A DNA stretch of 64,000 nt, taken from assembly GCA_964414815.1 (NCBI GenBank), contig CAYPXY010000001.1, positions 124,001 through 188,000 on the forward strand, given 5' to 3'. Below are positions 1-9,875 of the stretch, in pieces. Positions within the stretch are counted from its first letter, which is position 1. Each line of letters opens with the position of its first letter. The notes beneath the pieces are model-generated. The model was given only the letters and a program-made list of their open reading frames with translations, did no database searches and had not been told where the DNA came from. This DNA comes from Mariniblastus sp964414815 (GTDB lineage: Bacteria > Planctomycetota > Planctomycetia > Pirellulales > Pirellulaceae). A program made the translations under genes and the position numbers.

Positions 1-3000
1 GGCTGGAGTGACGAACGGACGAACGTCAAACACCAACTCCCGTCGCAGGGTTCCATAACCGTTCGTTGCCGTCAGCGTGAGCTTATGTTTTCCGGCGTAT
101 TGGGGGGACCATTGGATGGGGATTTCATATTCATAATAGTCACCGCTCTGGACGTGGGTTTGTACGATGGTGCCGAACCGGATTTCGTAATTCATCGAAT
201 TATGGTCGATCGAAAAATGGTTCGCCCAATTCGTGATTACTGTTTTGCTCGTCAAGGTTACCTTGGTCTCGTAAACCTTGGGCGGCTCAGTCGAAGGGTG
301 ATTGGGGTCAGGAGTTCGCCAGTCCTCTGGAGTCTCCGAAAGAAACAATGGAGCGGATTGATCACCTACGACATTGACATTGAAATAGTACGTTTTCTCG
401 GTAACACCACCGGCTCCATCGAATGCGCGCAGATCGATTCGATGTCTGCCTGCAGTAATCAAGGCTCTGGACCATTTTAGATGCAGTCGATGATCATCTG
501 CGACAGAGCCAATCGTCATGCCTGCCGGGGCTCGCAAGACGGAAAACAGCACAAGATCGCCATCGGCATCTGTGGCCGTCAACGGTTGTTGGTAGTCTCG
601 ATCCAGATAACTGACTTGATCCCAATCGGGCAGTTCGGCTGTAATGACGGGAGCTGAATTGATGCTCGACCCGACAAAGATTCTGAAACTCTGGTTGGCC
701 GAAGCCTGGCCGTCGGAAACGGAAATCGTCACCGGGTAAAACTGCCCTGCTTGAGCTTCTGCGGGCTGCCAGAAAAGGACGCCTGTTTTCGAATCGATGA
801 CCAATCCTGCGGGACCGGCGATCACTCTGAAAGACAAGTCATCGTTGTTCATGTCGGTTGCGATGACCGGATACGAGAATACTTCTTCCGCCTTGATCGC
901 CACGTCGTAGATGGACTCAACCACGGGTGGCGCATTGATAGAACTGCGCGGGTTCACCGTCAACGCGAACGTCTGGGTAGATTTCCCGGCCAGGACTTCA
1001 TCGCCATCACGATACAGTCGGCCATCGGAAATCATCACGGTGACGTGGTTTTTGCCGACGTCGCCCGTGCCTGGCCGGCCGGTCAGCAGGCCGGTATTGC
1101 GATCGATTTGCAGCCATCGGGGAACGGGCTTGGTCGTTCCGTCATTGAGCCGGGTGGGCACGAGATAGTAGCGAAGGTTTCCGGCGTCCTGAGGATCGCT
1201 GTCAGAGGCCATGACTTGGTATCGATAGCCGCGGAGGTCTTGAGCCGCCGGCAGGATTCGTTCGTTCGCCACACCGTCGTTGTTGTCGGTATCGACGGCC
1301 AGACCGATGACATTCACCACGGGAGGATGGTTGGTCGGGTGGCTGGGCGTCACGGTTACTGTCCAGTCCTTGCGGCCGATTTGACCGGCGGAATCACGAA
1401 CGATGACGCGGAACTGGAAATCCGTTGGCTGAGTGACCTGCGGGGGATCCCAGACCAGGCGATCGGAGAACATGTTGGCTCTGCCGCTGTGGATCAAATG
1501 GGCGCCGTGGGTCATGACGTTGCCGTGGACGTCAACAAAATCCGGATCGAATTCGAAAGTGAAGGGAACGTCGTTTTCGTAATCGGTGGCTTCGAAGTCG
1601 TGAGAATAGCGATAGTGGACGAACGCAGGAATGGATCCGATCACCGTGTGCTCGTCTTCCACACGAACGAAGTTCAGTTCAAACGCGTCCGCACTTCCGT
1701 GTCCTTTCAGAGTGACCTGGAAACTGGCGTGTGTCGGATGGTCAGGATCAAAGAACGGTTTGGCGTCCTTGAAGGCCGGACTCTCAGAAGTTAAGAAAAC
1801 TCCCCGAAGCAGATTTCTTCGCGCGAACGAATCCGTGAACGCGCTGGCAAAAGCCTGTCGATTCTCGACTGGCCCTGCCAGCAAGTGAAGATTCCAGATG
1901 GATCCATGGACCGCTTCGACGATGGGCATGTAGTGAGCCTGAGAATATCCGTAGGCCCATGCGATGCCGGAATTGTCGAGTCGTTCATATCCATGGGCGT
2001 TGGAAGCAAGTCGATACGCGTTGCCTCCGACATCCATTCCCATGATGGTTTTGTCATACGAGGTTCCATCTTCCGTGCCAAAATTGTTGTAGAACGTGAG
2101 TTTCGCAGCCTGAACGACCGTAGGATCCGAGAAATCGAGTGGCGTTGCGGAATGAGGTGCAATATTTGTAGGTCGATTGATAAACGTGTAGATGGCCAAC
2201 TGATCGACACTCAGCGCGGAATTGTGAGAACCAAACCCGAAATAGGCGATCGAGTCGTATTGGGTATCCGTGGAACCTTCGCCGTAGCCTCCCCATGACG
2301 TGTTATAGTTATAGTTGCTGAGTACTTGCGAACCCACCGCGATTCCATTGATAAACAGGTCGAATCGCGGTTCGGGATCAAGGTTGCTGCCCTCGTTGGG
2401 TTCCCCTTCTTCGTAAAAGGCGATCATTCTCAATTCAATCGAGATGGATTCGCCTGTTTTGATGTCTGGCCAGGCGGCTCCCGCGTGAAGTCCGAAGTGA
2501 TAAATTTTTCCATCCGGTCCACCGATGATCCATCGATCGGTTCTGGCATCCCCTTCAAGGTACCAATAGCTCGCTGGATGGGTCGCAATACCATCGACTA
2601 CCGAGAGAGTGTCTGGCCCAAAGACAAGTCGGGCGTTTTGCCCGAACTGCGGTCCAAGGTCATGAATCTTCAGATCCGCTTTGACCGACCAATTCTCGAA
2701 CCAGCCTGGAGTATAAAGATACCCATCAATCTTGTCTTCCAAGTAATACGGAATACTGAAAACCGAGATTTCCGGAGCCGAACCTGACACGGCGGGCGTA
2801 TAAACCAGATCCGTTGCGTTGACGGACCATCGGGGCGATTCCATGCTGAATCGATTTGCGTTGCCGTTCTGATTGTCCCCAGTCAGGCGACTCGGCATGA
2901 TCATCGTCAGGACAATGTCATCGGTTGATAATTCTGGATTGCCTGAGAGTGCCGCTGCTATTTCCTGCGCAACACTATGGCTGTAGTGGGTGACTTCATC

Positions 3001-6000
3001 ATCGGTCATCAAGATGATGTTGGTCGTCGCATTGCCGCGAAAGACATAAGGATGATGGCCAGGCAAAACCGGCACGGGAGAAGGCGGTCCTGGATCGAGA
3101 ATCCTGCTGATCGCGGCATGTCCGATTTCGTCAAAACCATTCGCCGCAATCCTTGAGATGGCAAATTTGAGTTCTTGGACGTTGCCCCAAAGATGATCCG
3201 AACTCTCACTTCGGGGAAAACCCGTCGTACTGATATCGATATCCCTGATATCCCTTAATGCAACCGCCAAGCGGCCTTCATCTATCTGCGATACGTCCTG
3301 GAATAGAACCAAACCATACCGGTTCTCGGTAAATCCTAATCCCAGCAGTTTGTCTTCGACTTGTTCAACAACGCTCTGCCCTCCAGTTTCCGTAAACAAC
3401 CAGTCGATGGACCCATCCATCGAGCCCGTTGCATCAATCGCGAAGACGATATCGGCTGTGGGAGCCCCCAACCCGGCAGGATCGATCGATACATTGATTT
3501 TTACTTCTTCTCCATTAGCAAGCCTGACATTGACATAATCCGGATAAACGTGTTCGTCGGGATTCTCATAGTCCTCGATGTCCAGCGGCAACTGGTAGTC
3601 GGTCGCAGGTTGGCTGGTAATGATGGGCGCACTGTTTTCGGTGGAGGGATGCACATAGATCTCGAAGCGGCGTTTTACCGGCTCGTTGTACGGATCGCGA
3701 ACCACTTCTTCGACGATCACCGTTTTGCCGGACAACTTGGCCGAGGGTCTCCAGGTATAAATTCCCCGCTGATCAATGCCATCATTGACGTACTGGAAGT
3801 AGATCTCTTCTCCCGGCGCTGGCACATACCCCTCCGGCCAGATGACGGAGCCCACCCGGAATCTCAACTTGTCGCCGTCGGGGTCCGTGGCGGTCGACTC
3901 GTATCGGTATTGACTTCCTACGTAGGCATCCACCTTATTGACGGATGTGAACACGGGAGAGCCATTGATCGACGAAACCGGATCATCATTGAGGATGACG
4001 GAACTGGCGGAGGGCTGAGTGAGCTGCACCGGTCCCCCCTGAAGATTCCTTGGGTTGAAAAGCGTGACCAGGAACTTCTCATCCGGTTCGTAGTAGATGT
4101 CCCCCCGAACATGAATCGTGAGGGTTTGGGTCCTGATCCCCGGGCCGAACACCAGGGTTCCGCGAGGAAACTCTTCGGACACAAAGTCGCCATAGTTTGC
4201 GGGCTCGTCTCCGCTCCCCGTCGCGGCAAAATCAACGACTGTGGTGCCATCCGTATTTCCGCGCCGTGAAACGGTAAACGTAAATTCGGTCGGGGTTTCG
4301 CCTGTTCCTTCGGGCAGGGCGGATTGATCTGCTACGATGGACAACCGGGACGATGAAACGAAGTCGTCATTTTCGATCATCCCCCAGGCTGACGGCACGT
4401 CCAGCGATACGCTTGACCAGAGTGAATCGGTTGGATTCGTCAAGGTCACCATGAAAGGCTCGTTGACCTCAGCGAACCGGTCACCCTTGAAACGCACCAT
4501 AACGGTCTTGTGGACTTCTCCTGGCGCAAACGTGACCACGCCGCCGGGAAAGACGCCATCGGCAAAGTCACTGGCTTCTGCCGTATAGGGGCTCGATACA
4601 CTGGCCGCACTCCACTGAACCGTTGTGGTTCCTGTCTTCCAGCCTGTTCGCGTTACCACAAAGGGGATTTCGCTGAACCCGTCTTGTCCCTCGAAGGTCG
4701 AGTAACCATCGAACCCGTGGCTGATTTTCAGGCCGACATCGGACGTCGGCGCCGCACCGTCATCATTCAAGATCCATCCTGTCACCGGATCGGTATTGAT
4801 CGAGAGACTGCCGGTTGTACCCGCTGATGTCAAAGCAATGTGGTATCGCTCATGAGGCTCAGCGAACAGGTCGCCTTGATACCAGACCTGGATGGACTTC
4901 TCAATCTCACCCGGTAAAAAGGTGACCGAACCCGATGGATAGACGCCATCCTTGAAATCATCCGCACTGGCTGCCGCCGGCCCCAAAAACTCTGAAACCG
5001 CCCAAGTGACCGTGGTCGTTGAATTCGATGGACCCGATCTTCGAATGAAAAAAGTTTCACCATGAGAATTCCCGACGTTGCCTTCAATCGGTGGATTGAC
5101 CAGCAAGCTGGTGCGTCCCGCCAGCCAGATCATTTGGCTTGCGGGAGTGAGAGGCTGTGGATCAATCACCACTACGCCTTCCGGGACCGCTTCTGGTGTT
5201 GCTCCGCCAGGAACTCCCATGTTGAACCCTGCTGGTTCCTGAGGTCCACATAACCCTACCCAGCGCTGCTGTGCTTCATCCCAATAGCAATATTCTTCTA
5301 CGGGCCCCTCCGGCTCTTCCGGCTCACCAGGATTGCCTGGTCCCCCTGGTTCTTCTGGATCGCCTGGGCCACCACCACTACCGCAGCCGGAAATAATATT
5401 GCCGTATTCGTCATAGACGATGTCACACCAGTCATCCTCAATGATGGCTCCCAAGGCAGGACCGCCTTCAACGATATAGGCTGCCGGGTTTACGGTGGAG
5501 GCATGAATCTGGACCGAAAAGGCTTCGATGGAGCCAAGGGGGCCTTCGACCGTACGATCCCCGAACACGGGCACCAGGATCGTCGCTTCGGACTGGCCCA
5601 CACCGAACGTCACGATACCGTTCGGAAATACCGTGGCCTGTTGCATGAACTGATTGGAACCGATCGCCGCAAAATCAGCTTCGTTGGCGGGTTGCCAGGT
5701 CGGATGGGAACTGGAGGTCGCCCCCAGCACGGACCAGATGGCCGTCGTCACGCTCGACAGATCGCCCGTGCGAAGCACCGTAAAGCTCCAGTTGGTGGCT
5801 TGAAATTGGCTGCCTTCATGACCTGTGACCGTTTCTGTCAGAAACGACAAACGAGGAATGCCATGCCCACCATGGAGATCATCATCAAAGATCGTTCCTT
5901 CGGCGATCTCCGAATCCAGTTGCACTTGGGTACCGTTGGAGTCAGCCGGATTGCTCAGCACCACTTCAAACGATTCGTCTGGCTCTACGACCGAGTCGCC

Positions 6001-9000
6001 CAGAACCGGAATGATGATCGTCTTGTGGACTTCACCTGGCCCAAAAGTGATCGTCCCGCTCGGAAAAATCTCACCCACAAAATCGTCTTCGCTCGCCGAG
6101 TGAGACGAAGCGGAAGCCCTGACGTTCCAGTTCACGGTGGTGGTGCCATCAGTCAACCCCCATCGGGAAACCACAAACGGAATTTCGTTGGAGCCAGCAT
6201 TCCCTTCCCACGTGGGCGTGTTGGCCACCTTGTGATTGACGGAGAGAACGATTTTGTTGGCATTGATTAACTCGACCTTTCCCAGGTGCTCCAGGCCGTA
6301 AAGGTACTCGCCTTCGTTGTCTCGAAGCGGAAAAGGCGATGCTAGACTGATCCTTGCGATCTCGTCATCAAAAGACACGTACTCGTGGTCTCCAAGAATG
6401 ATCACCCGGCGATGGTGCGGTTCCTCTTCACCCTCATGAAAAACTCCCAGCGACATTTTGCGGGCTGCCAGTGCTGTCCCGTCCCCCCAGTCGATGGTCG
6501 CCACAAAGTCCTGGAACGAAGCATGGTTGGCCAGTTTCAACTGCCTCACCTGAATTCGTTTCGGCTGATCGTTCAGAGGGGGAAAGATAAACGCACGTAT
6601 CGAAATGTCGGAGGTCACAAAGACGCCGTCATTGTCCAGTTCAGGATGCGAAGCCCCCCCGATACCGGGATACCGGTCCATCAAGCGTTCGATGTCGGAG
6701 TCGCCTTCGATATCTCCGTAAATCACCTGGGCTTCCGGAATCAGACTGGAAAAAGTTCCTGCGTCCGGGCCGGTGTGGAAGAATTTTTGGGTTCCCAGCC
6801 TCAGGAAAATATACTTTGATGAATCGACTGCTGACCGATAGACTTCCCGAAACTCATACAAGTCAAACTGAATCCCCGGTTCGAGCAAAATCTGTTCGGA
6901 GGTGGTCAGCAGGTAGGATGTTCTCGAGATTCCCAATGCTTCGAACTGCAAGTCCGCAAAAACGCGCTCGCCCAGACTTTGTTCCGACGTGAAAGGAATG
7001 GGCGCCCGGCTCCAGATCGTCACTTGCTGCGCGACCTCCAGGGAGTCCATCTCACTGGCCGTCACCGTGACCTCAATGGTATACTCGCCAAAAATTCTGT
7101 AGTCATGCTCTCCAAGAACGTCGACTCTTCCTGCACCGCGATCAACCAGTTGGCCTTGAGAGGTTTCACCATCTCCCCAGTGGATGGTGACCGATGCATC
7201 CAACAGTTCGATGGTGCTGTCCCAATTCCTGATTTTTGCCACCACGCCAGAAAAGGTTCTGTCCTTCACGAACCGGGCTGCGGAGTTCAACGCGATCGAA
7301 GGGTCGAGGTCGTTGACCGTGACGAAATTTCGGGACAGAAATTTGGCCAGGATAAGATTGATTGATCCTGTAACACTCGTTCCTCCGACCGCAATGATAC
7401 CGCCGTCGCTGGTCAACACCAGGTCGTTCGCAAATGAGGAACCGGCGGAAGGTAAAACCACCTTTCCCTGATTGCCGAAGCTATTATCCAGCACGCCATC
7501 CGTTTTCAATCGAGCAATCACCAGTTGGTCCATCGAGCCACGAATGGCAACTCGACCGGCGACCACCATTTTGCCTTGCGCGTCGATCTTCAAACTGTGG
7601 ATCGTGCTGGACGAGTAGGAGAGATCCGTGACGACAACACCGTTGCTTCCAAAACTGGAGTCGAACGACATGTCGGGATGGTAGCGAACCAGCATGAATT
7701 GATTCTGCAGGCTGCCACCGACCATCAACCTCCCATCGGCATGGACCGCCACGCTCCTTACCGTGGCTTCACTTTGCAACGCCGTCAACACCTTGCCGTC
7801 AATGTCGAGCTGGCCCGTACTGAGACTGTATTTTGCGAGTGCAATTTTACCGTCCGATTGACCGACCACGACCAATCGGTCACCCACAATCACCGCATCC
7901 CAGGCCTCGTCATTTCCGTTTTCGAAATCGGTCGTTACGAAACCTCCACTACCGAAGCTCGTATCCAGGGTGCCATCCATGTTGTAGCGAACGAGTGCAA
8001 AATCGGTGCGATGGTGTTCATCGATGTAAACACTACCCGCAGCGATCAACTTGCCATCGGACTGAACGACCAAGGCTCGCAGGGTTTCATTGGTACCTGC
8101 CAAATCCGTGACGACCTTACCTTCCGTACCGAAACTGGTATCCAGCACACCGTTTTGATTGAAGCCGGCAATGGCAAACTGGCCATTGCTGGTTCCGCCC
8201 ACGAGAATTCTGAATTCGCCCCCCGGCAGGGGCTCGATGGCGACACGACTGGCTACATCGTTGCCACTGCTGAAGTTGGCAGACGCGACTCCCGCGTTGC
8301 CAAAGCTGTTGTCCAGCGTTCCGTCGGCAAGGTAGCGAAGCAGCACAAAATCCTGGCTGCCATTGATGGAACCGTGTCCCGCCACCAGCAATTTGCCGTC
8401 GGGCTGTTCTACACTGGCTACGGCCCGTTCACCAGTTACGCCGGTGAGATCGGTCGTTACAACGCCCCGATTCCCAAAACGGTTGTCAAGCAACAACCTG
8501 CTCGCTGGATGAGTTCCGTCTTCGTTGGTGGCACGAACCTGAACGACGAAATAACCTTCAGCCTGATACACATGACTGGCCGTCGAAGCGTTGGCTGGCA
8601 GTGACTCCCAGGGGCTGCCATCCCCCCAATTTACCTCCCATTGCGAGATCGTATCGGCACCAGGATCAAAGGCCGAGAATTCAACCGTATAGAGCGTTCG
8701 TTCGTCAAAGGTGATGCTGCTGGATGAAACCAGAACTTGAGGTGCTAAATCATTGACCACGACGCCAAAACTGGCCTGATCACCCAATGAGCTGCTGTCG
8801 GTGATGGTCAGGACCGGAGAGAAGAATCCATTGTCAGCATAGGTATGCGAAAGCTGGATCGTACCGGAAGCCGGTGTGAGGTTTTCAGAATGGCCATCTC
8901 CCCAGTCAATGGCAACGGTGTGCGTATCGTTGACGTCCGGATCGGTATAAAACACAACCATGGTAAACAATCGACCTTCGTCAACTATCATATTGGGGAT

Positions 9001-9201
9001 CATACCCAATTGCGGTGCGGCGGCAAGCAACTGTCGAGGTTCGAGAGGGCCAAATTGAAGATCCTGATCTTTCCGCCGATTCTTCCGTTGGCCCTTCCGG
9101 GGCGAACGCTGCTGGTGGCTCATTTGCAAGACGGCCTTCCAATTGACCCGATAGCCTAAAGAACGCAAAGCCGTCGTCCAGCTGGTAATGGGTAGTTTCA
9201 T
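1..9201 (-). CDS. Giant multi-domain surface/adhesin-like protein (C-terminus outside window)
   Basis: The minus-strand frame is open from the ATG at 9201 to the window edge without a stop, giving at least 3,067 residues; the C-terminus lies outside. AGGAG stands 8 nt before the ATG. Residues 53-60 read LEPRQLLA, a signature known from planctomycete exported giant proteins. In order I see: PKD modules with the WGDG motif (~62-220); delta-60 repeats of form LDxSFGxxG (~230-620); further PKD-type modules; five Calx-beta modules (~980-1740) interrupted by a Pro/Gly/Glu linker with a short Cys-flanked insert (~1250-1345); a cadherin-like module; a VWA domain whose metal site is DATGSM (D1923); a LamG-like domain (~2140-2340); then cadherin/Ig-like modules to the edge. 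Calx-beta, cadherin and VWA modules commonly bind Ca2+ or Mg2+, so a cell-surface adhesion role is inferred. Domain borders are approximate. Confidence 0.9.
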   Translation of the reverse strand, partial: MKLPITSWTTALRSLGYRVNWKAVLQMSHQQRSPRKGQRKNRRKDQDLQFGPLEPRQLLAAAPQLGMIPNMIVDEGRLFTMVVFYTDPDVNDTHTVAIDWGDGHSENLTPASGTIQLSHTYADNGFFSPVLTITDSSSLGDQASFGVVVNDLAPQVLVSSSSITFDERTLYTVEFSAFDPGADTISQWEVNWGDGSPWESLPANASTASHVYQAEGYFVVQVRATNEDGTHPASRLLLDNRFGNRGVVTTDLTGVTGERAVASVEQPDGKLLVAGHGSINGSQDFVLLRYLADGTLDNSFGNAGVASANFSSGNDVASRVAIEPLPGGEFRILVGGTSNGQFAIAGFNQNGVLDTSFGTEGKVVTDLAGTNETLRALVVQSDGKLIAAGSVYIDEHHRTDFALVRYNMDGTLDTSFGSGGFVTTDFENGNDEAWDAVIVGDRLVVVGQSDGKIALAKYSLSTGQLDIDGKVLTALQSEATVRSVAVHADGRLMVGGSLQNQFMLVRYHPDMSFDSSFGSNGVVVTDLSYSSSTIHSLKIDAQGKMVVAGRVAIRGSMDQLVIARLKTDGVLDNSFGNQGKVVLPSAGSSFANDLVLTSDGGIIAVGGTSVTGSINLILAKFLSRNFVTVNDLDPSIALNSAARFVKDRTFSGVVAKIRNWDSTIELLDASVTIHWGDGETSQGQLVDRGAGRVDVLGEHDYRIFGEYTIEVTVTASEMDSLEVAQQVTIWSRAPIPFTSEQSLGERVFADLQFEALGISRTSYLLTTSEQILLEPGIQFDLYEFREVYRSAVDSSKYIFLRLGTQKFFHTGPDAGTFSSLIPEAQVIYGDIEGDSDIERLMDRYPGIGGASHPELDNDGVFVTSDISIRAFIFPPLNDQPKRIQVRQLKLANHASFQDFVATIDWGDGTALAARKMSLGVFHEGEEEPHHRRVIILGDHEYVSFDDEIARISLASPFPLRDNEGEYLYGLEHLGKVELINANKIVLSVNHKVANTPTWEGNAGSNEIPFVVSRWGLTDGTTTVNWNVRASASSHSASEDDFVGEIFPSGTITFGPGEVHKTIIIPVLGDSVVEPDESFEVVLSNPADSNGTQVQLDSEIAEGTIFDDDLHGGHGIPRLSFLTETVTGHEGSQFQATNWSFTVLRTGDLSSVTTAIWSVLGATSSSHPTWQPANEADFAAIGSNQFMQQATVFPNGIVTFGVGQSEATILVPVFGDRTVEGPLGSIEAFSVQIHASTVNPAAYIVEGGPALGAIIEDDWCDIVYDEYGNIISGCGSGGGPGDPEEPGGPGNPGEPEEPEGPVEEYCYWDEAQQRWVGLCGPQEPAGFNMGVPGGATPEAVPEGVVVIDPQPLTPASQMIWLAGRTSLLVNPPIEGNVGNSHGETFFIRRSGPSNSTTTVTWAVSEFLGPAAASADDFKDGVYPSGSVTFLPGEIEKSIQVWYQGDLFAEPHERYHIALTSAGTTGSLSINTDPVTGWILNDDGAAPTSDVGLKISHGFDGYSTFEGQDGFSEIPFVVTRTGWKTGTTTVQWSAASVSSPYTAEASDFADGVFPGGVVTFAPGEVHKTVMVRFKGDRFAEVNEPFMVTLTNPTDSLWSSVSLDVPSAWGMIENDDFVSSSRLSIVADQSALPEGTGETPTEFTFTVSRRGNTDGTTVVDFAATGSGDEPANYGDFVSEEFPRGTLVFGPGIRTQTLTIHVRGDIYYEPDEKFLVTLFNPRNLQGGPVQLTQPSASSVILNDDPVSSINGSPVFTSVNKVDAYVGSQYRYESTATDPDGDKLRFRVGSVIWPEGYVPAPGEEIYFQYVNDGIDQRGIYTWRPSAKLSGKTVIVEEVVRDPYNEPVKRRFEIYVHPSTENSAPIITSQPATDYQLPLDIEDYENPDEHVYPDYVNVRLANGEEVKINVSIDPAGLGAPTADIVFAIDATGSMDGSIDWLFTETGGQSVVEQVEDKLLGLGFTENRYGLVLFQDVSQIDEGRLAVALRDIRDIDISTTGFPRSESSDHLWGNVQELKFAISRIAANGFDEIGHAAISRILDPGPPSPVPVLPGHHPYVFRGNATTNIILMTDDEVTHYSHSVAQEIAAALSGNPELSTDDIVLTMIMPSRLTGDNQNGNANRFSMESPRWSVNATDLVYTPAVSGSAPEISVFSIPYYLEDKIDGYLYTPGWFENWSVKADLKIHDLGPQFGQNARLVFGPDTLSVVDGIATHPASYWYLEGDARTDRWIIGGPDGKIYHFGLHAGAAWPDIKTGESISIELRMIAFYEEGEPNEGSNLDPEPRFDLFINGIAVGSQVLSNYNYNTSWGGYGEGSTDTQYDSIAYFGFGSHNSALSVDQLAIYTFINRPTNIAPHSATPLDFSDPTVVQAAKLTFYNNFGTEDGTSYDKTIMGMDVGGNAYRLASNAHGYERLDNSGIAWAYGYSQAHYMPIVEAVHGSIWNLHLLAGPVENRQAFASAFTDSFARRNLLRGVFLTSESPAFKDAKPFFDPDHPTHASFQVTLKGHGSADAFELNFVRVEDEHTVIGSIPAFVHYRYSHDFEATDYENDVPFTFEFDPDFVDVHGNVMTHGAHLIHSGRANMFSDRLVWDPPQVTQPTDFQFRVIVRDSAGQIGRKDWTVTVTPSHPTNHPPVVNVIGLAVDTDNNDGVANERILPAAQDLRGYRYQVMASDSDPQDAGNLRYYLVPTRLNDGTTKPVPRWLQIDRNTGLLTGRPGTGDVGKNHVTVMISDGRLYRDGDEVLAGKSTQTFALTVNPRSSINAPPVVESIYDVAIKAEEVFSYPVIATDMNNDDLSFRVIAGPAGLVIDSKTGVLFWQPAEAQAGQFYPVTISVSDGQASANQSFRIFVGSSINSAPVITAELPDWDQVSYLDRDYQQPLTATDADGDLVLFSVLRAPAGMTIGSVADDHRLHLKWSRALITAGRHRIDLRAFDGAGGVTEKTYYFNVNVVGDQSAPLFLSETPEDWRTPDPNHPSTEPPKVYETKVTLTSKTVITNWANHFSIDHNSMNYEIRFGTIVQTHVQSGDYYEYEIPIQWSPQYAGKHKLTLTATNGYGTLRRELVFDVRPFVTPA

Positions 9202-9591
9202 CCTGAATTCTCCTGGGGAAGTAAAAGAGAAAATAGACCGGGATCATGGATCCAATGGAACTTGCAGGAATCGACAGCAGGACCTGCGATCCTTAGATCT
9301 ATCCGCCGTTGATGAAATTCCAGGTCGGGTTCAATTTAAGCTTGAATTTCAGAAACTCAAGAACTTTTTCTTCCACCGAAAGAAAATTTTGAAAATCTCC
9401 AGGACAATGGTTCTACCATTTCTCGCGATCGGTTGTGTTCTCCGAAAGCTGTCCAAGTGAATTTGATAGCTGGTACGATAGTGTTCAAACTCTTGTATCA
9501 TTCTGTGCTGCTCGATTTGCAGTTGTCCAGGAAGTCCGAACCATGGGAGGTCGATGGACGGTTCACGGGCGGAACTTCTCGGAGAATTCTT
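9202..9591. other. Non-coding leader upstream of the giant gene
   Basis: This AT-leaning stretch lies upstream of the giant surface-protein gene and presumably holds its promoter and 5' leader. I see no convincing -35/-10 pair, no conserved RNA fold and no reading frame with a ribosome site. Short frames through it translate to unordered sequence. Confidence 0.5.
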
Positions 9592-9644
9592 CGCTACAAA
9601 GCGCTACAAATCGCTACAAAAGCGCTACAAAAGCGCTACAAAAC
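9592..9644. repeat. Five helically phased CGCTACAAA repeats
   Basis: The nonamer CGCTACAAA begins at 9592, 9602, 9612, 9623 and 9634, so the spacing is 10, 10, 11 and 11 bp. This places every copy on nearly the same face of the helix. The array lies between the tRNA terminator and the giant surface gene, about 390 bp upstream of the latter's start. Phased arrays can be protein-binding sites or bent DNA, but nothing in the sequence decides between these. Confidence 0.85.
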
Positions 9645-9667
9645 GTGAATCTCGGGGAGCCGTCCAC

Positions 9668-9706
9668 AAAAAAACCCGCTGTTTCAGGGGTTTTTGAAAC
9701 AGCGGG
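9668..9706 (-). terminator. Rho-independent terminator of tRNA-Ser
   Basis: A perfect 12-bp stem (9675-9686 with 9695-9706, core CCCGCTGTTTCA) encloses an 8-nt loop. On the minus strand it is followed by seven T residues (9668-9674). It lies 10 nt past the 3' end of the serine tRNA gene. Confidence 0.93.
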
Positions 9707-9716
9707 CTAAAATCAG

Positions 9717-9805
9717 CGGAGAGAACAGGATTCGAACCTGCGGTACGGTATGACCCGTACACCTAATTAGCAATCAGGCGCATTCGACCACTCTGCCATC
9801 TCTCC
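9717..9805 (-). tRNA. tRNA-Ser (anticodon GCU)
   Basis: The minus strand folds as a class II tRNA of 89 nt. The acceptor stem GGAGAGA (9805-9799) pairs with TCTCTCC (9724-9718) and is followed by discriminator G. The anticodon GCT is at 9771-9769 within CTGATTGCTAATTAG. A long variable arm (TGTACGGGTCATACCGTAC type) is typical of tRNA-Ser. The T loop reads GGTTCGAATCC. The CCA end is not encoded. It should read AGC/AGU codons. Confidence 0.97.
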
Positions 9806-9875
9806 GGTCGGTCCCATTGTGCCGAACTTTGGATCGTTTGGCAAGCCGTATTTTTTTACTTCAGAACTGAAAATA

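Noticed and set aside
751..1794. A 347-codon plus-strand frame in the left part
   Set aside because: It runs antisense, in register, to the giant surface gene, whose minus-strand translation shows clear VWA, LamG-like and cadherin-type sequence. The plus-strand translation has no family features or ribosome site. The same applies to other plus-strand frames up to about 9160.
9433..9710. Two overlapping plus-strand frames through the phased repeats
   Set aside because: They translate the CGCTACAAA repeats and the terminator hairpin into low-quality peptide and lack a ribosome site; the region is better explained as non-coding.
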